Origin: Nibricoccus aquaticus
Lineage (GTDB): Bacteria > Verrucomicrobiota > Verrucomicrobiia > Opitutales > Opitutaceae
Assembly (NCBI RefSeq): GCF_002310495.1
Contig: NZ_CP023344.1
Span: forward strand, 3,303,501-3,367,500
Direction: 5' to 3'
Length of the DNA: 64,000 nt
Position numbers and translations under genes: made by a program. Every line of letters begins with the position of its first letter. The stretch's first letter is position 1. The notes under the pieces are model-generated. The model was not told where the DNA came from. It searched no databases and saw only the letters and a program-made list of their open reading frames with translations. Shown piece by piece: positions 32,214 to 40,187 of the stretch.

Positions 32214-34225
32214 CAGCCGAAGGAGCGTTTGAGGCGGAGGGGGTCGTAGAGTTTTTCGTCGAGCTCGGTGATGAAGCGACTCGGTTGGAGCAGCATTCCA
32301 CCGGGGCCGGCTCTCGTGGCGACTTTGGGGTAGCAGAGATAGAGTTCGTTTTTCGCGCGGGTGACGGCGACGTAGAAGAGGCGGCGCTCTTCTTCGACGT
32401 CGCCCGCTTCGATGGCGCGGCGGCCGGGGAACATGCCGTCGGCGAGGCCGATCACGAAGACGACGTCGTACTCCAGGCCCTTCGCTTGATGGACGGTGGT
32501 GAGCTTGATGGCCTCGGCGTCGGGATCGACTTTGCGGTCACTGGTCTCGCCGTTCATGAGGACGATCTGGGCGAGGAGATCCTGCATCTCGTCGAAGCGC
32601 TGGGCGAAGCCGACCATGGCTTTGAGTTCTTCGAGTCGGTCAATGTAGTCGGCGAACGCGCCGCGGAGGTAGTCGCCGTACCAGCCGTCGATGGCCATTT
32701 CGACGACCTTGAAAGGCTTGTCGTTCTTCATGGTCTCGGCGACTTCGGCGAGCGAGGAGCAGAAGGAGTCCCATTCGTCTTTCGCGTCTTTTGGGACTTT
32801 GGATTTCACGTCGTCGGTCGCGAGCGCGTCGATGAAGTCGCGCTGCATGAGCTTCGCGTGGTCGAGCGCGGCGGAGTAGATTTTTTGCGCGCCTTTTTCG
32901 CCGATCTTCGGGAGGAGGACGGCGATGCGGTTCCAGCCGGTTTGGTTGGAAGGATTGTAGACGAAGCTGATGAGGCCGACGAGGTCGCGGACGTGCTGGC
33001 GCTCGAAGAACTTCACGCCGCTGGTGATCTGGTACGGCACGCCGGCTTTGGAGAGGGCGAGCTGGGTTTCGAGGGCGACGAAGTGCGAGCGGTAGAGGAT
33101 GGCGATCTCGTTGGCGGAGACGCCGTCGTCTTCCATGAGCGAGCGGATGCGCTTGATGATGAAGTCGCCTTGCTCGCGGTCGTCGATGCATTGGACGACG
33201 AGTGGCTTTTGCGCGTTGGCGCGGGAGGCGCGGAGCTCTTTGTCGAAGTGGCGGCCTTTGGGCTGGGCGTTGAGGACGCCGTTGGCGAGCGCGAGGATTT
33301 GCGGCGTGGAGCGGTAGTTCGTTTCGATGCGGTGGATGACGGTGCCAGGATGACGTTCGGGAAACGTCATGATGTTTTCGAAGTCGGCGCCGCGCCAGGA
33401 GTAGATGCATTGCGCGTCGTCGCCGACAGCCATCACGCGGTGGTGCGTGGCGATTTTGTCGATGATCTGGGCCTGGAGGGTGTTGGTGTCCTGGTACTCG
33501 TCGACGAGGACGTGGCGGAAGCGGTGGGCGAAGTAGGCGGCGACCTCGGGGGCTTTGATGAGGAGCGTGAGCCAGTGTTCGAGAAGGTCGTCGTAGTCGC
33601 AGACGTTTTGTTCGCGCTTCTTCGCGGCGTAGGCGGACGCGAAGGCGGGGAGCGCCATCTTGATTTCGCTGTATTGGGGAAAGTACTGCACGACGGTGTC
33701 GTCGATGGAGAGCTGCGTGTTGCGAGAGAGAGAGAGGACGCTGAAGAGCGGACCGGGACGGGGGTTCGTTTTGTCTTTGAAGAAGAGTTTGTCCTGTTCT
33801 TCGACGGCCTGCTTGAGGAGCGATTCGGATTCGTCGGCGTCGAGGATGGTGAAGTTGCGAGGGAGGTTGATGGCTTCGCCGTGGATGCGGAGGACGCGGT
33901 GGCCGATGGAGTGGAAGGTGCCGCCCCAGAAGCGGGCGGGCTCGACGCCGGTGAGATCGTGGACGCGGTGGAGCATCTCCTTCGCGGCCTTGTTGGTGAA
34001 GGTGAGGAGGAGGATTTCGGAGGGTTTGACGCCCTTAGAAAGCAGATACGCGACGCGGTAGGTGAGGGTGCGGGTCTTGCCGGAGCCGGCGCCGGCGAGG
34101 ACGAGGAGAGGGCCGGGCTCGGCGGTGACGGCGTTGAACTGCTCGTCGTTGAGGAGCGCGCGAAAGTCGATGGGCGGGATGGCGCCGGGTGTCGGAGCGC
34201 GGTCGTTATCGAGGAGAAAATCCAT
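32210..34225 (-). CDS. superfamily I ATP-dependent DNA helicase (UvrD/Rep/PcrA type)
   Basis: This 3'-5' DNA helicase probably acts in repair or replication restart. Start 34225 (MDFLLDNDRAP) is chosen over a Met 13 codons earlier because the earlier residues are a Pro-rich shadow-like extension. Motifs are in order: LNDEQFNAV (Q motif), AGAGSGKTRTLTYRV (I), LLLTFTNKAAKEM (Ia), VDEYQDTN (II), AVGDDAQCIYSWRGAD (III), ETNYRSTPQIL (IV), VHQAKGLEYDVVFVIGL (V) and EERRLFYVAVTRAK (VI). At 671 residues it is slightly shorter than UvrD and lacks the C-terminal Tudor-like tail. It overlaps the hydrolase start by 4 bp. Confidence 0.94.
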   Translation of the reverse strand: MDFLLDNDRAPTPGAIPPIDFRALLNDEQFNAVTAEPGPLLVLAGAGSGKTRTLTYRVAYLLSKGVKPSEILLLTFTNKAAKEMLHRVHDLTGVEPARFWGGTFHSIGHRVLRIHGEAINLPRNFTILDADESESLLKQAVEEQDKLFFKDKTNPRPGPLFSVLSLSRNTQLSIDDTVVQYFPQYSEIKMALPAFASAYAAKKREQNVCDYDDLLEHWLTLLIKAPEVAAYFAHRFRHVLVDEYQDTNTLQAQIIDKIATHHRVMAVGDDAQCIYSWRGADFENIMTFPERHPGTVIHRIETNYRSTPQILALANGVLNAQPKGRHFDKELRASRANAQKPLVVQCIDDREQGDFIIKRIRSLMEDDGVSANEIAILYRSHFVALETQLALSKAGVPYQITSGVKFFERQHVRDLVGLISFVYNPSNQTGWNRIAVLLPKIGEKGAQKIYSAALDHAKLMQRDFIDALATDDVKSKVPKDAKDEWDSFCSSLAEVAETMKNDKPFKVVEMAIDGWYGDYLRGAFADYIDRLEELKAMVGFAQRFDEMQDLLAQIVLMNGETSDRKVDPDAEAIKLTTVHQAKGLEYDVVFVIGLADGMFPGRRAIEAGDVEEERRLFYVAVTRAKNELYLCYPKVATRAGPGGMLLQPSRFITELDEKLYDPLRLKRSFGW

Positions 34226-34384
34226 GAGCGGCGGAAAGGGTCGGGGAAAGGTCGGCGAGGGCAAAGCAGAAGTACGCGAAGCAGATCCCTGCTGCCATCC
34301 GGTGGCGGCTTCAGTTGTAAAATGCAGCAGGAGAGATGGTCGGGGATTTTAGAAACTCCGATTCGTGTCGTTTGGCACAAGTCT

Positions 34385-35644
34385 ATGAAAACAGTTAGAC
34401 CCCTGATTGCTGTCATTTCACTGGCTCTGGCGGGCTGCTCATCTTCCCTCAAAGAGACCACGGCTTCGAAAACACCGGTTTGGTCGGCGTTCCCGAGCAC
34501 GCCAAACGCTTATTACATCAACTCTGTCGCGGTGTCCGGCGATGGGAGCCGGGTGGTGGGCGGGACGTTTTTTCACTCGTACGGCGGATCGAGCCGCAGC
34601 GCGCAGTTCACAGCGAAGTCCACGGCGAGCAGCTCGAACGGGACGTTTGGGACGTACTGTTACGACCAGACGGGAAAGCAGCTGTGGAAGGATGAGTTCA
34701 CGGGATTCGAGGGAGTGTACTGGGTCGATATTTCTAAGGACGGCGCGTACGCGGCATCGGGCGGGTGGATGACGGGGAGTCCGAACTACGCGGGTTTCGT
34801 GCGGGCGTTCGACGTGAGCACGGGGACGAAGGTTCTCGATTATGCGACGACGTCGCGGGTGAGCCAGGTGGCGCTCACGGCGGATGGCGGGTGGCTGATC
34901 TCGGCGGCGGAGTCGCTGGTGTTGTTCAAGCGCGTGAACGGCGTTTATCAGAAGACGGGTGAATTCACGCCGCCCGGGACAAATCCGACGGTGGTGACGG
35001 CGGCGATTTCGGCGGATGGGAACATGATCGTGTACGCGGATTATTCCGGAAACGTGGTGTTGCTGGCGAACGAGGGCGGGCTGCTGGCGCTGTGGAAGCA
35101 GTGGAAGCTGCCGGCGTCATCGAGCCACTGCGTACGGATCACGCCGGACGGAAAAGCATTCGCGGCGGGTGGATCGGAAGGGTATTTCTATTTCTTCGAC
35201 ACGCAGACGTTCCTGCAGACGGGGCAGCCGACGATCACGTCGCAGATCTCCAGCAAGTCGGCGGTGTACGGGGTGGCGATCGCGGACGATGCGAGCGCGT
35301 TCGTGGGAATTTCCAATTTGAACAGCACGGCGGTGGGCGGGCTGGTGTACTTCGTGCCGACGGCCAGCAACCCGACCGGGGCGCCGAGCTGGACGTATCA
35401 GACGGCGCGCAATCCGAACTGCGCCTCGATCAATCTTGCGAATGGATTGCTGGCGGTGGCCGATGGACATCCGGACGGGGCGCCGGGGAATTTTTATCTG
35501 CTGAACACGAGCACGGGCGCGCAAATCTGGCAGTACGGCACGACCAATATGAGCTGGCCGATCATGATCTCGGCGAGCGGCAACGCGGTGGTCGCGGGCA
35601 GCGATGACTCGAATATGTATTATTTCACGCCTGCTGCGCCGTGA
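34385..35644 (+). CDS. beta-propeller lipoprotein
   Basis: This is a lipoprotein of 419 residues with unknown role. Start ATG 34385 gives MKTVRPLIAVISLALAGCSSS, a type II signal with lipobox LALAGC. The rest is a repeated propeller pattern of about 45 residues per blade, each with a 'V(A/T)(V/I)S.DG..V..G' element (SVAVSGDGSRVVGG, WVDISKDGAYAASGG, QVALTADGGWLISA, TAAISADGNMIVYA, VRITPDGKAFAAGG, MISASGNAVVAGS). This is WD40/PQQ-like, with seven or eight blades. Similar proteins can act as envelope binding proteins or, as BamB does, in outer-membrane assembly. No operon partner is evident, and a REP-like palindrome begins 6 bp after its stop. Confidence 0.8.
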   Translation: MKTVRPLIAVISLALAGCSSSLKETTASKTPVWSAFPSTPNAYYINSVAVSGDGSRVVGGTFFHSYGGSSRSAQFTAKSTASSSNGTFGTYCYDQTGKQLWKDEFTGFEGVYWVDISKDGAYAASGGWMTGSPNYAGFVRAFDVSTGTKVLDYATTSRVSQVALTADGGWLISAAESLVLFKRVNGVYQKTGEFTPPGTNPTVVTAAISADGNMIVYADYSGNVVLLANEGGLLALWKQWKLPASSSHCVRITPDGKAFAAGGSEGYFYFFDTQTFLQTGQPTITSQISSKSAVYGVAIADDASAFVGISNLNSTAVGGLVYFVPTASNPTGAPSWTYQTARNPNCASINLANGLLAVADGHPDGAPGNFYLLNTSTGAQIWQYGTTNMSWPIMISASGNAVVAGSDDSNMYYFTPAAP

Positions 35645-35650
35645 GTGGGC

Positions 35651-35674
35651 GGACGACACAGAGGTCGTCCCTCC
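35651..35674 (-). repeat. REP-like palindrome, GGAG foot
   Basis: Minus strand: GGAG, then GGACGAC, loop CTCTGT and GTCGTCC. This is a near-exact copy of 1058-1081 (28-bp block 35649-35676 differs by one base). It is 6 bp after the lipoprotein stop. A degenerate second unit with GGACGTCC lies near 35700-35725. Confidence 0.7.
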
Positions 35675-35858
35675 ATTCGGAGGAGAGTCGGAATGCACGG
35701 CGCGGAGGACGTCCGTCCACCGAGTGGCGTTGGGCGCGGGTAGATGCCCGGGCAGTTTATGCGCATGAATTTACCGTGCTGGAGGATTGCGTGAGCGGGC
35801 GCGGGTTGCAGCATCTGGCGCTGTCAGGCCTCCACGCTTCCGACACCTACACTCAGAA

Positions 35859-38678
35859 ATGAAATTTCGTTTCTCCCGGCCGGTCATCGTCTGTGCCGTT
35901 TATTTTGTCCTCCATTTTGCCGCGCAGTTTTCCGCGTCGCTGTTCGAAGTGGGGCCGGGGTTGTCCATCTGGTATCCGCCGTGTGGACTTGCGCTGGCGT
36001 TGCTGGTGCTGCTGGGGCCGAGGTACGCGCCGGTGGTGCTTGGGACCAATGTGCTCGCGGCTTTTCTCACATCGAGTCTCACGGTGTGGTGGTCGCCGGT
36101 GGTGTTTCCGGCGTTGATCACGGCGAATTATACGCTGGCGGCGTGGCTGGTGCGGCGGGCGGTCGGGCCGTCGTTGTTGCCGGGGAACACGCGGGAGACG
36201 GTGGCGTTTGCGCTGGCGATCATGGGCGCGCCGGCGGGGGTTTCGGTGGCGGGCACGTTGTTGCTACAGGTCATGGGGCTGTCGGCTCCGGCGGACTTCG
36301 CGAAGTCCTCGATCCAGTGGTGGGTGGGGGATGTGAGCGGGTTGCTCACGGTGGTGCCGGTGGCGATGGTTTTTGTGGGGCCGTGGCTGCGCGGAGAGAC
36401 GGCTGGCGTGGGTCGCGTGCCGACGCTGGCGACGGGCTGGAGCGGAATCGCGATCAAGGCGGTGGCGTTGATCGGGTGCTTGTGGGTGATTTTCTTTCTG
36501 GAGCCGTTCGCGCGGTACACGCCGTTCTATCTTTGTTTTCTGCCGCTGATCTGGATCTGTCTGCGGCATGGATTGCCGGGGGCGACGCTGGCGACGCTGG
36601 CCATCACGATGGGGAGTTTGATCGGCCTGCATTTCACGGGGAGCACGGACGATCTGGTGATCCGGTTTTTGTTATTTGAACTGACGGTGGCGGTGATGGG
36701 GCTGGGGCTGGGCTCGGCGGTGTCGCGTCGCAATGAAGCGGAGCGGCGGCTGGCGGAGAGCGAGGCGAAGCTGGATCGCGTGATCGCGGGGGCGCAGCTG
36801 GGTTTGTGGGACTGGGATCTGGCGGATCAGCGGATCTCCTACAACCAGCTATATGCGGACTTGATTGGGCAAGCGAAGGAGTCGCGCGAGCCGGTGCAGA
36901 TCACGCCGGATCTGCGGGTGCATCCGGCGGATCGTGAACGGGCGATGGGATCGCTGCGGGATCATCTGGAGGGGCGTTCGCCGTTGCACGAGGCGGACTA
37001 TCGCATCCAGGGGAAGGATAACGAGTGGCGGTGGATTCATTCGCGCGGCTCGATCGTGGCGCGCGACAAGGCGGGCAGGCCGTTGAGGGTCGCGGGGACT
37101 CATCTCGATGTGACGGACCGCAAGCGAGCGGAGCAGGAGGCGGGGCGGTTGCTCAAGATCATCGACGCGACGACGGATTTCATCCTCACGGTGAGCATCG
37201 ATGGGCGGGTGATTTATGCGAACGCGGCGCTGCTGAAACTGCTTGGCATCGAGAAACTGGAGACGCTGCGCGGACGGCGTTGGGATGCGATTTTCCCGGA
37301 GGAGACCTGCCGGCGTCTGGAGACGGAAACGCTGCCGATGGTCGCGCGCACGGGACTTTGCCAGGGCGAGCTGATGTTGAAGGACGCGCAAGGGAAGATG
37401 CTTACGGCCTCGAAAGTGGCGGTGATGCACCGTGACGAGGAAAGCGATGTGGCGACGGTTTCTTTTGTGATGCGCGATGTGACGCGGCAGAAGCAGGCGG
37501 AGGTGGAGAACATCGAGAACGAGCGGAAGATGCTGCTCATCCAGAAGTCGGAAAGCCTCGGTGTGCTGGCGGGCGGGATCGCTCATGATTTCAACAACCT
37601 GCTCACAGCGATGCTGGGCAATGCCAGTCTGGCGCGGCTGGATCTGGCGGATGACTCGGCGCTGCACGGGCCGCTCTCGCAGATCGAGACGGCGGCGACG
37701 CGGGCGGCGGAGCTTTGCCAGCAGATGCTGGCGTACGCGGGACGCAGCCCGCTGACGATTTCGGAGGTGGATGTGACCGGATTGATCGAGGAGACGAAGC
37801 AGCTGCTCCAGGTTTCGATCGGCAAAAAAACGGAGATCGAGCTCCAGCTCGCGCAGCCGTTGCCGGTGATCCGAGCCGCTCCTGCTCAAATGCAGCAGAT
37901 CGTGATGAACCTCGTGCTCAACGCGGCAGAGGCCATCGGCGAAAAGGAGGGGAGGATCACGCTGCGCACGCGTCCGCAGCGTTTCGAAGCGGACGAGCTC
38001 AACCGGCGGTTTTTATCCGCGCCGCTGGCGGCCGGGCCTTATGTGCTCATCGAGGTGACGGACACGGGGTGCGGCATGACGCGGGAGACGATGGCGCGGA
38101 TTTTCGAGCCGTTTTTCACGACAAAGTTCACCGGGCACGGACTCGGGCTGGCGGCGGTGATGGGCATTGTGCGCTCGCATGGCGGCGGGATCAGCGTGGC
38201 GAGCGAGGTGGGCAAGGGCAGTACGTTCAGTGTGGTTTTCCCGTCGGCGGTGGGCAGCACGCCGTCGATTCCTGTTTCAAAAACGCTGTCGCCGTTTGGA
38301 CGGGCGGCGGGGCTTGCGCTGGTGGTCGATGACGAGGCGCATGTGCGCAATCTGGTCGCGAAGATCCTGACGATGCTGGGTTTCTCGGTGATCACGGCGG
38401 TCGATGGGCTGGATGCGCTGGAGCAGTTTCGCCGCGAGGCGGACAAGCTGCAGGTGGTGCTGCTCGACCTGACGATGCCACGGATGGACGGGGAGCAGGC
38501 GTTTTTAGAGATGCATCGGACGAAGCCTCATGTGCCGGTGATTTTGATGAGCGGATTTTCGGAGAAGCTGACGCTGGATCGTTTCGTGACGACGAAGCCG
38601 GCGGGGTTTCTGGCGAAGCCGTTCGATTTGAAAACGGTGCAGTCGCGGGTGATGGCGGTGGTGACGCCGGTGGGGTGA
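35859..38678 (+). CDS. MASE1-PAS-PAS hybrid histidine kinase
   Basis: This is a membrane-bound hybrid sensor kinase. Start ATG 35859 (MKFRFSRPVIVCAVYF) begins directly at the MASE1 domain. The MASE1 region has about eight transmembrane helices over residues 1-300 (ASLFEVGPGLSIWYPPCGLALALL is typical). Two PAS domains follow (about 315-440 and 440-565), the first ending in RPLRVAGTHLDVTDRKRAE. The HisKA phospho-acceptor is in GGIAHDFNNLLTAML (about residue 575). ATPase boxes are MNLVLNAAEAIGE (N), VTDTGCGM (G1) and FTTKFTGHGLGLAAV (F/G2). A receiver domain ends the protein with VVDDEAH and the acceptor Asp in VLLDLTMPRMDG. No response regulator is adjacent, so the phosphoryl target is unknown. 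Confidence 0.93.
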   Translation: MKFRFSRPVIVCAVYFVLHFAAQFSASLFEVGPGLSIWYPPCGLALALLVLLGPRYAPVVLGTNVLAAFLTSSLTVWWSPVVFPALITANYTLAAWLVRRAVGPSLLPGNTRETVAFALAIMGAPAGVSVAGTLLLQVMGLSAPADFAKSSIQWWVGDVSGLLTVVPVAMVFVGPWLRGETAGVGRVPTLATGWSGIAIKAVALIGCLWVIFFLEPFARYTPFYLCFLPLIWICLRHGLPGATLATLAITMGSLIGLHFTGSTDDLVIRFLLFELTVAVMGLGLGSAVSRRNEAERRLAESEAKLDRVIAGAQLGLWDWDLADQRISYNQLYADLIGQAKESREPVQITPDLRVHPADRERAMGSLRDHLEGRSPLHEADYRIQGKDNEWRWIHSRGSIVARDKAGRPLRVAGTHLDVTDRKRAEQEAGRLLKIIDATTDFILTVSIDGRVIYANAALLKLLGIEKLETLRGRRWDAIFPEETCRRLETETLPMVARTGLCQGELMLKDAQGKMLTASKVAVMHRDEESDVATVSFVMRDVTRQKQAEVENIENERKMLLIQKSESLGVLAGGIAHDFNNLLTAMLGNASLARLDLADDSALHGPLSQIETAATRAAELCQQMLAYAGRSPLTISEVDVTGLIEETKQLLQVSIGKKTEIELQLAQPLPVIRAAPAQMQQIVMNLVLNAAEAIGEKEGRITLRTRPQRFEADELNRRFLSAPLAAGPYVLIEVTDTGCGMTRETMARIFEPFFTTKFTGHGLGLAAVMGIVRSHGGGISVASEVGKGSTFSVVFPSAVGSTPSIPVSKTLSPFGRAAGLALVVDDEAHVRNLVAKILTMLGFSVITAVDGLDALEQFRREADKLQVVLLDLTMPRMDGEQAFLEMHRTKPHVPVILMSGFSEKLTLDRFVTTKPAGFLAKPFDLKTVQSRVMAVVTPVG

Positions 38679-38758
38679 GGGAGGTGAGCGGGCGGGTGAG
38701 TGAAGGCGAGGGGGCGGAAGTTCCGGCGCGTGGCGTCAAAAGCGGGAACGACGTTCAC

Positions 38759-38782
38759 GCGGGGTGAGGGCACCCCGCCTAC
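38759..38782 (-). repeat. REP-like palindrome, GTAG foot
   Basis: Minus strand: GTAG, then GCGGGGTG, a 4-nt loop and CACCCCGC, an 8-bp perfect stem. It sits between the convergent 3' ends of the hybrid kinase and the DTW gene, with the foot beginning 3 bp after the DTW stop. Confidence 0.72.
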
Positions 38783-38785
38783 ATT

Positions 38786-39493
38786 TCAGGAGGGCGGGAG
38801 GCGGAAGAGGGTGCGTTTGCGTTCGGAGAGCGGGCGGCGCTCGGAGGGAACGCTGTAGGCGCGGCGCCGATACCCCTGGCGGTTGGGATCGGCGGCGCAC
38901 TTGAGCTGGAAATCCTGCATGCGCTGGAAGAGGCCGAGCAGTTGCTCGGGGAGCGGGTAGGCGTCGAGGCCGCTGGTGGCGAGAGCGGTGAGGAGTTCGT
39001 GAGTTGCTTCGAGCGTCGAGAGGCAGCCTTCCTGCGGCTGTTGTTTGATTACGTAGCGGCTCGGCGCGGCGGCGGTGAACATGATGCGCGGGAGGCGTTT
39101 CAGGCTCGGGCTGGCGTTGAGCATTTTTCGGGCGCCGTTCCAGGTGGAATCGAGGAGGAAGACGACGAGGCGGCGGTCGCCGAGTTCGCCGGCGGTGAGC
39201 GCGCCGTTGGAGAGGTTGCGGGCGTCGGGGCCGGGGTAGAGCAGTACGGCGAAATTTTTCGGATCGGCGATGAGGCTTTGCACGGCTTCGTGTTCGTCGA
39301 AGCCGATGCCCATGTAGATGACGCTTTCCGAGAGGCAGAGATGGGTGAGGCGGCCGGTGGCGGCTTTCTCCTGTTTGAATTCCTTTGGGTGCATCAGGAA
39401 CACGAACTTGGTGCGCGTGGCCATCGGCTGGATCGACGGGCACCAGCAAAGCGTCTTTGGCCAGAAGCAACGGTAGCAGGTTTCGCGGCTCAT
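38786..39493 (-). CDS. DTW domain tRNA-uridine aminocarboxypropyltransferase-like protein
   Basis: This is a probable cytoplasmic tRNA-modifying enzyme of the DTW (TapT/DTWD) family, which transfers the 3-amino-3-carboxypropyl group of S-adenosylmethionine to a tRNA uridine (acp3U). The signature is LLDSTWNGARKML, containing the D-x-T-W element. The N-terminus has the Cys-rich RETCYRCFWPKTLCWCP expected for DTW proteins, and YPGPDARNLS is the SAM-region block. It has 235 residues. It stands alone on the minus strand, convergent with the hybrid kinase. Family membership is well supported; the target tRNA position is inferred from the family only. Confidence 0.87.
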   Translation of the reverse strand: MSRETCYRCFWPKTLCWCPSIQPMATRTKFVFLMHPKEFKQEKAATGRLTHLCLSESVIYMGIGFDEHEAVQSLIADPKNFAVLLYPGPDARNLSNGALTAGELGDRRLVVFLLDSTWNGARKMLNASPSLKRLPRIMFTAAAPSRYVIKQQPQEGCLSTLEATHELLTALATSGLDAYPLPEQLLGLFQRMQDFQLKCAADPNRQGYRRRAYSVPSERRPLSERKRTLFRLPPS

Positions 39494-39553
39494 GGAGTGT
39501 GAACGTGTGGCAATGGCGATGAGAGGTTCATGCGAGTCAGGTCAGCTCCGATA

Positions 39554-40057
39554 TTATTTCGCAACGAAGAGTTTCAAAGCCTTCGCAAGCACGCCGAGCG
39601 CACCGAGTGTAAGGCTAAGCCACAAAGAAAAACTGGTGGTTCTCGATGGCCAGCGCAGCGCACATTGGACGATCACGCTGTAGGCAATCGTGTAGAATCC
39701 GATGACCACCAGTCCTGTAGTCGCTAAGTCAGACTGAAATAAATCGGAGATTAGAGCGGTAGTAATCATGATAAGGACCGTCGCGGTGCCGAAACCAAAG
39801 ACACGGCGGGGAACAATGACTTCGGCGCGAAGCAGCTTTTCGTTTCGCATGAACAGCCAGAGGCCGAGTCCGCCCAACACGCCGAAGACGGAGAATACTG
39901 CGAAGTAGCCTAGATAGTTGAATCCACGTGCCTCAAAAAATTCCAGAGCGCAATTCAGCGACAGCACGAAGGCCCCAACGCCAAGCGACAATCCTGCGGC
40001 GACGAGGATGTTGTCGGCGAGACTGGGAATGCCGTTCTGAATTTTCCAGAGATGCAT
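39554..40057 (-). CDS. hypothetical four-helix membrane protein
   Basis: I do not recognise this protein. It has 167 residues with four clear hydrophobic helices (ILVAAGLSLGVGAFVLSL, YFAVFSVFGVLGGLGLWLF, TATVLIMITTALISDLF and TTGLVVIGFYTIAYSVIV), and a fifth weaker one at the C-terminus. There are no catalytic motifs. Its base composition is lower in GC than the surrounding genes and its codon use looks different, suggesting acquisition by transfer. It is flanked by the DTW gene and, upstream, by a stretch of palindromic repeats before the M3 peptidase gene. Coding status rests on length, membrane profile and position. Confidence 0.6.
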   Translation of the reverse strand: MHLWKIQNGIPSLADNILVAAGLSLGVGAFVLSLNCALEFFEARGFNYLGYFAVFSVFGVLGGLGLWLFMRNEKLLRAEVIVPRRVFGFGTATVLIMITTALISDLFQSDLATTGLVVIGFYTIAYSVIVQCALRWPSRTTSFSLWLSLTLGALGVLAKALKLFVAK

Positions 40058-40090
40058 GTTGGGGGAGTTGGTGAACGGTACATTGGGGAC

Positions 40091-40166
40091 AGCGCGCCCT
40101 GACGCGGCTACTTCATTGCGGAGTGTGGCTTGAGGTGGAACGTGCGCGGAGCGCCCGCTCCACCTT
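40091..40166. repeat. intergenic palindromic repeats
   Basis: A degenerate REP-like unit ends in GACGCGGCTAC at 40101-40111, matching the right half of the copies at 61089 and 63196. A second hairpin has AGGTGGA (40133-40139) pairing with TCCACCT (40159-40165) around a GCG-rich interior. They fill the gap between the M3 peptidase stop and the membrane-protein start. Confidence 0.5.
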
Positions 40167-40187
40167 CGATCGGTCTGCGATCTCCGC

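Noticed and set aside
32285-34384. A plus-strand frame continuous with the lipoprotein gene
   Set aside because: The first 700 codons are antisense to the UvrD-like helicase, which has all helicase motifs. The true lipoprotein start is at 34385 with a lipobox.
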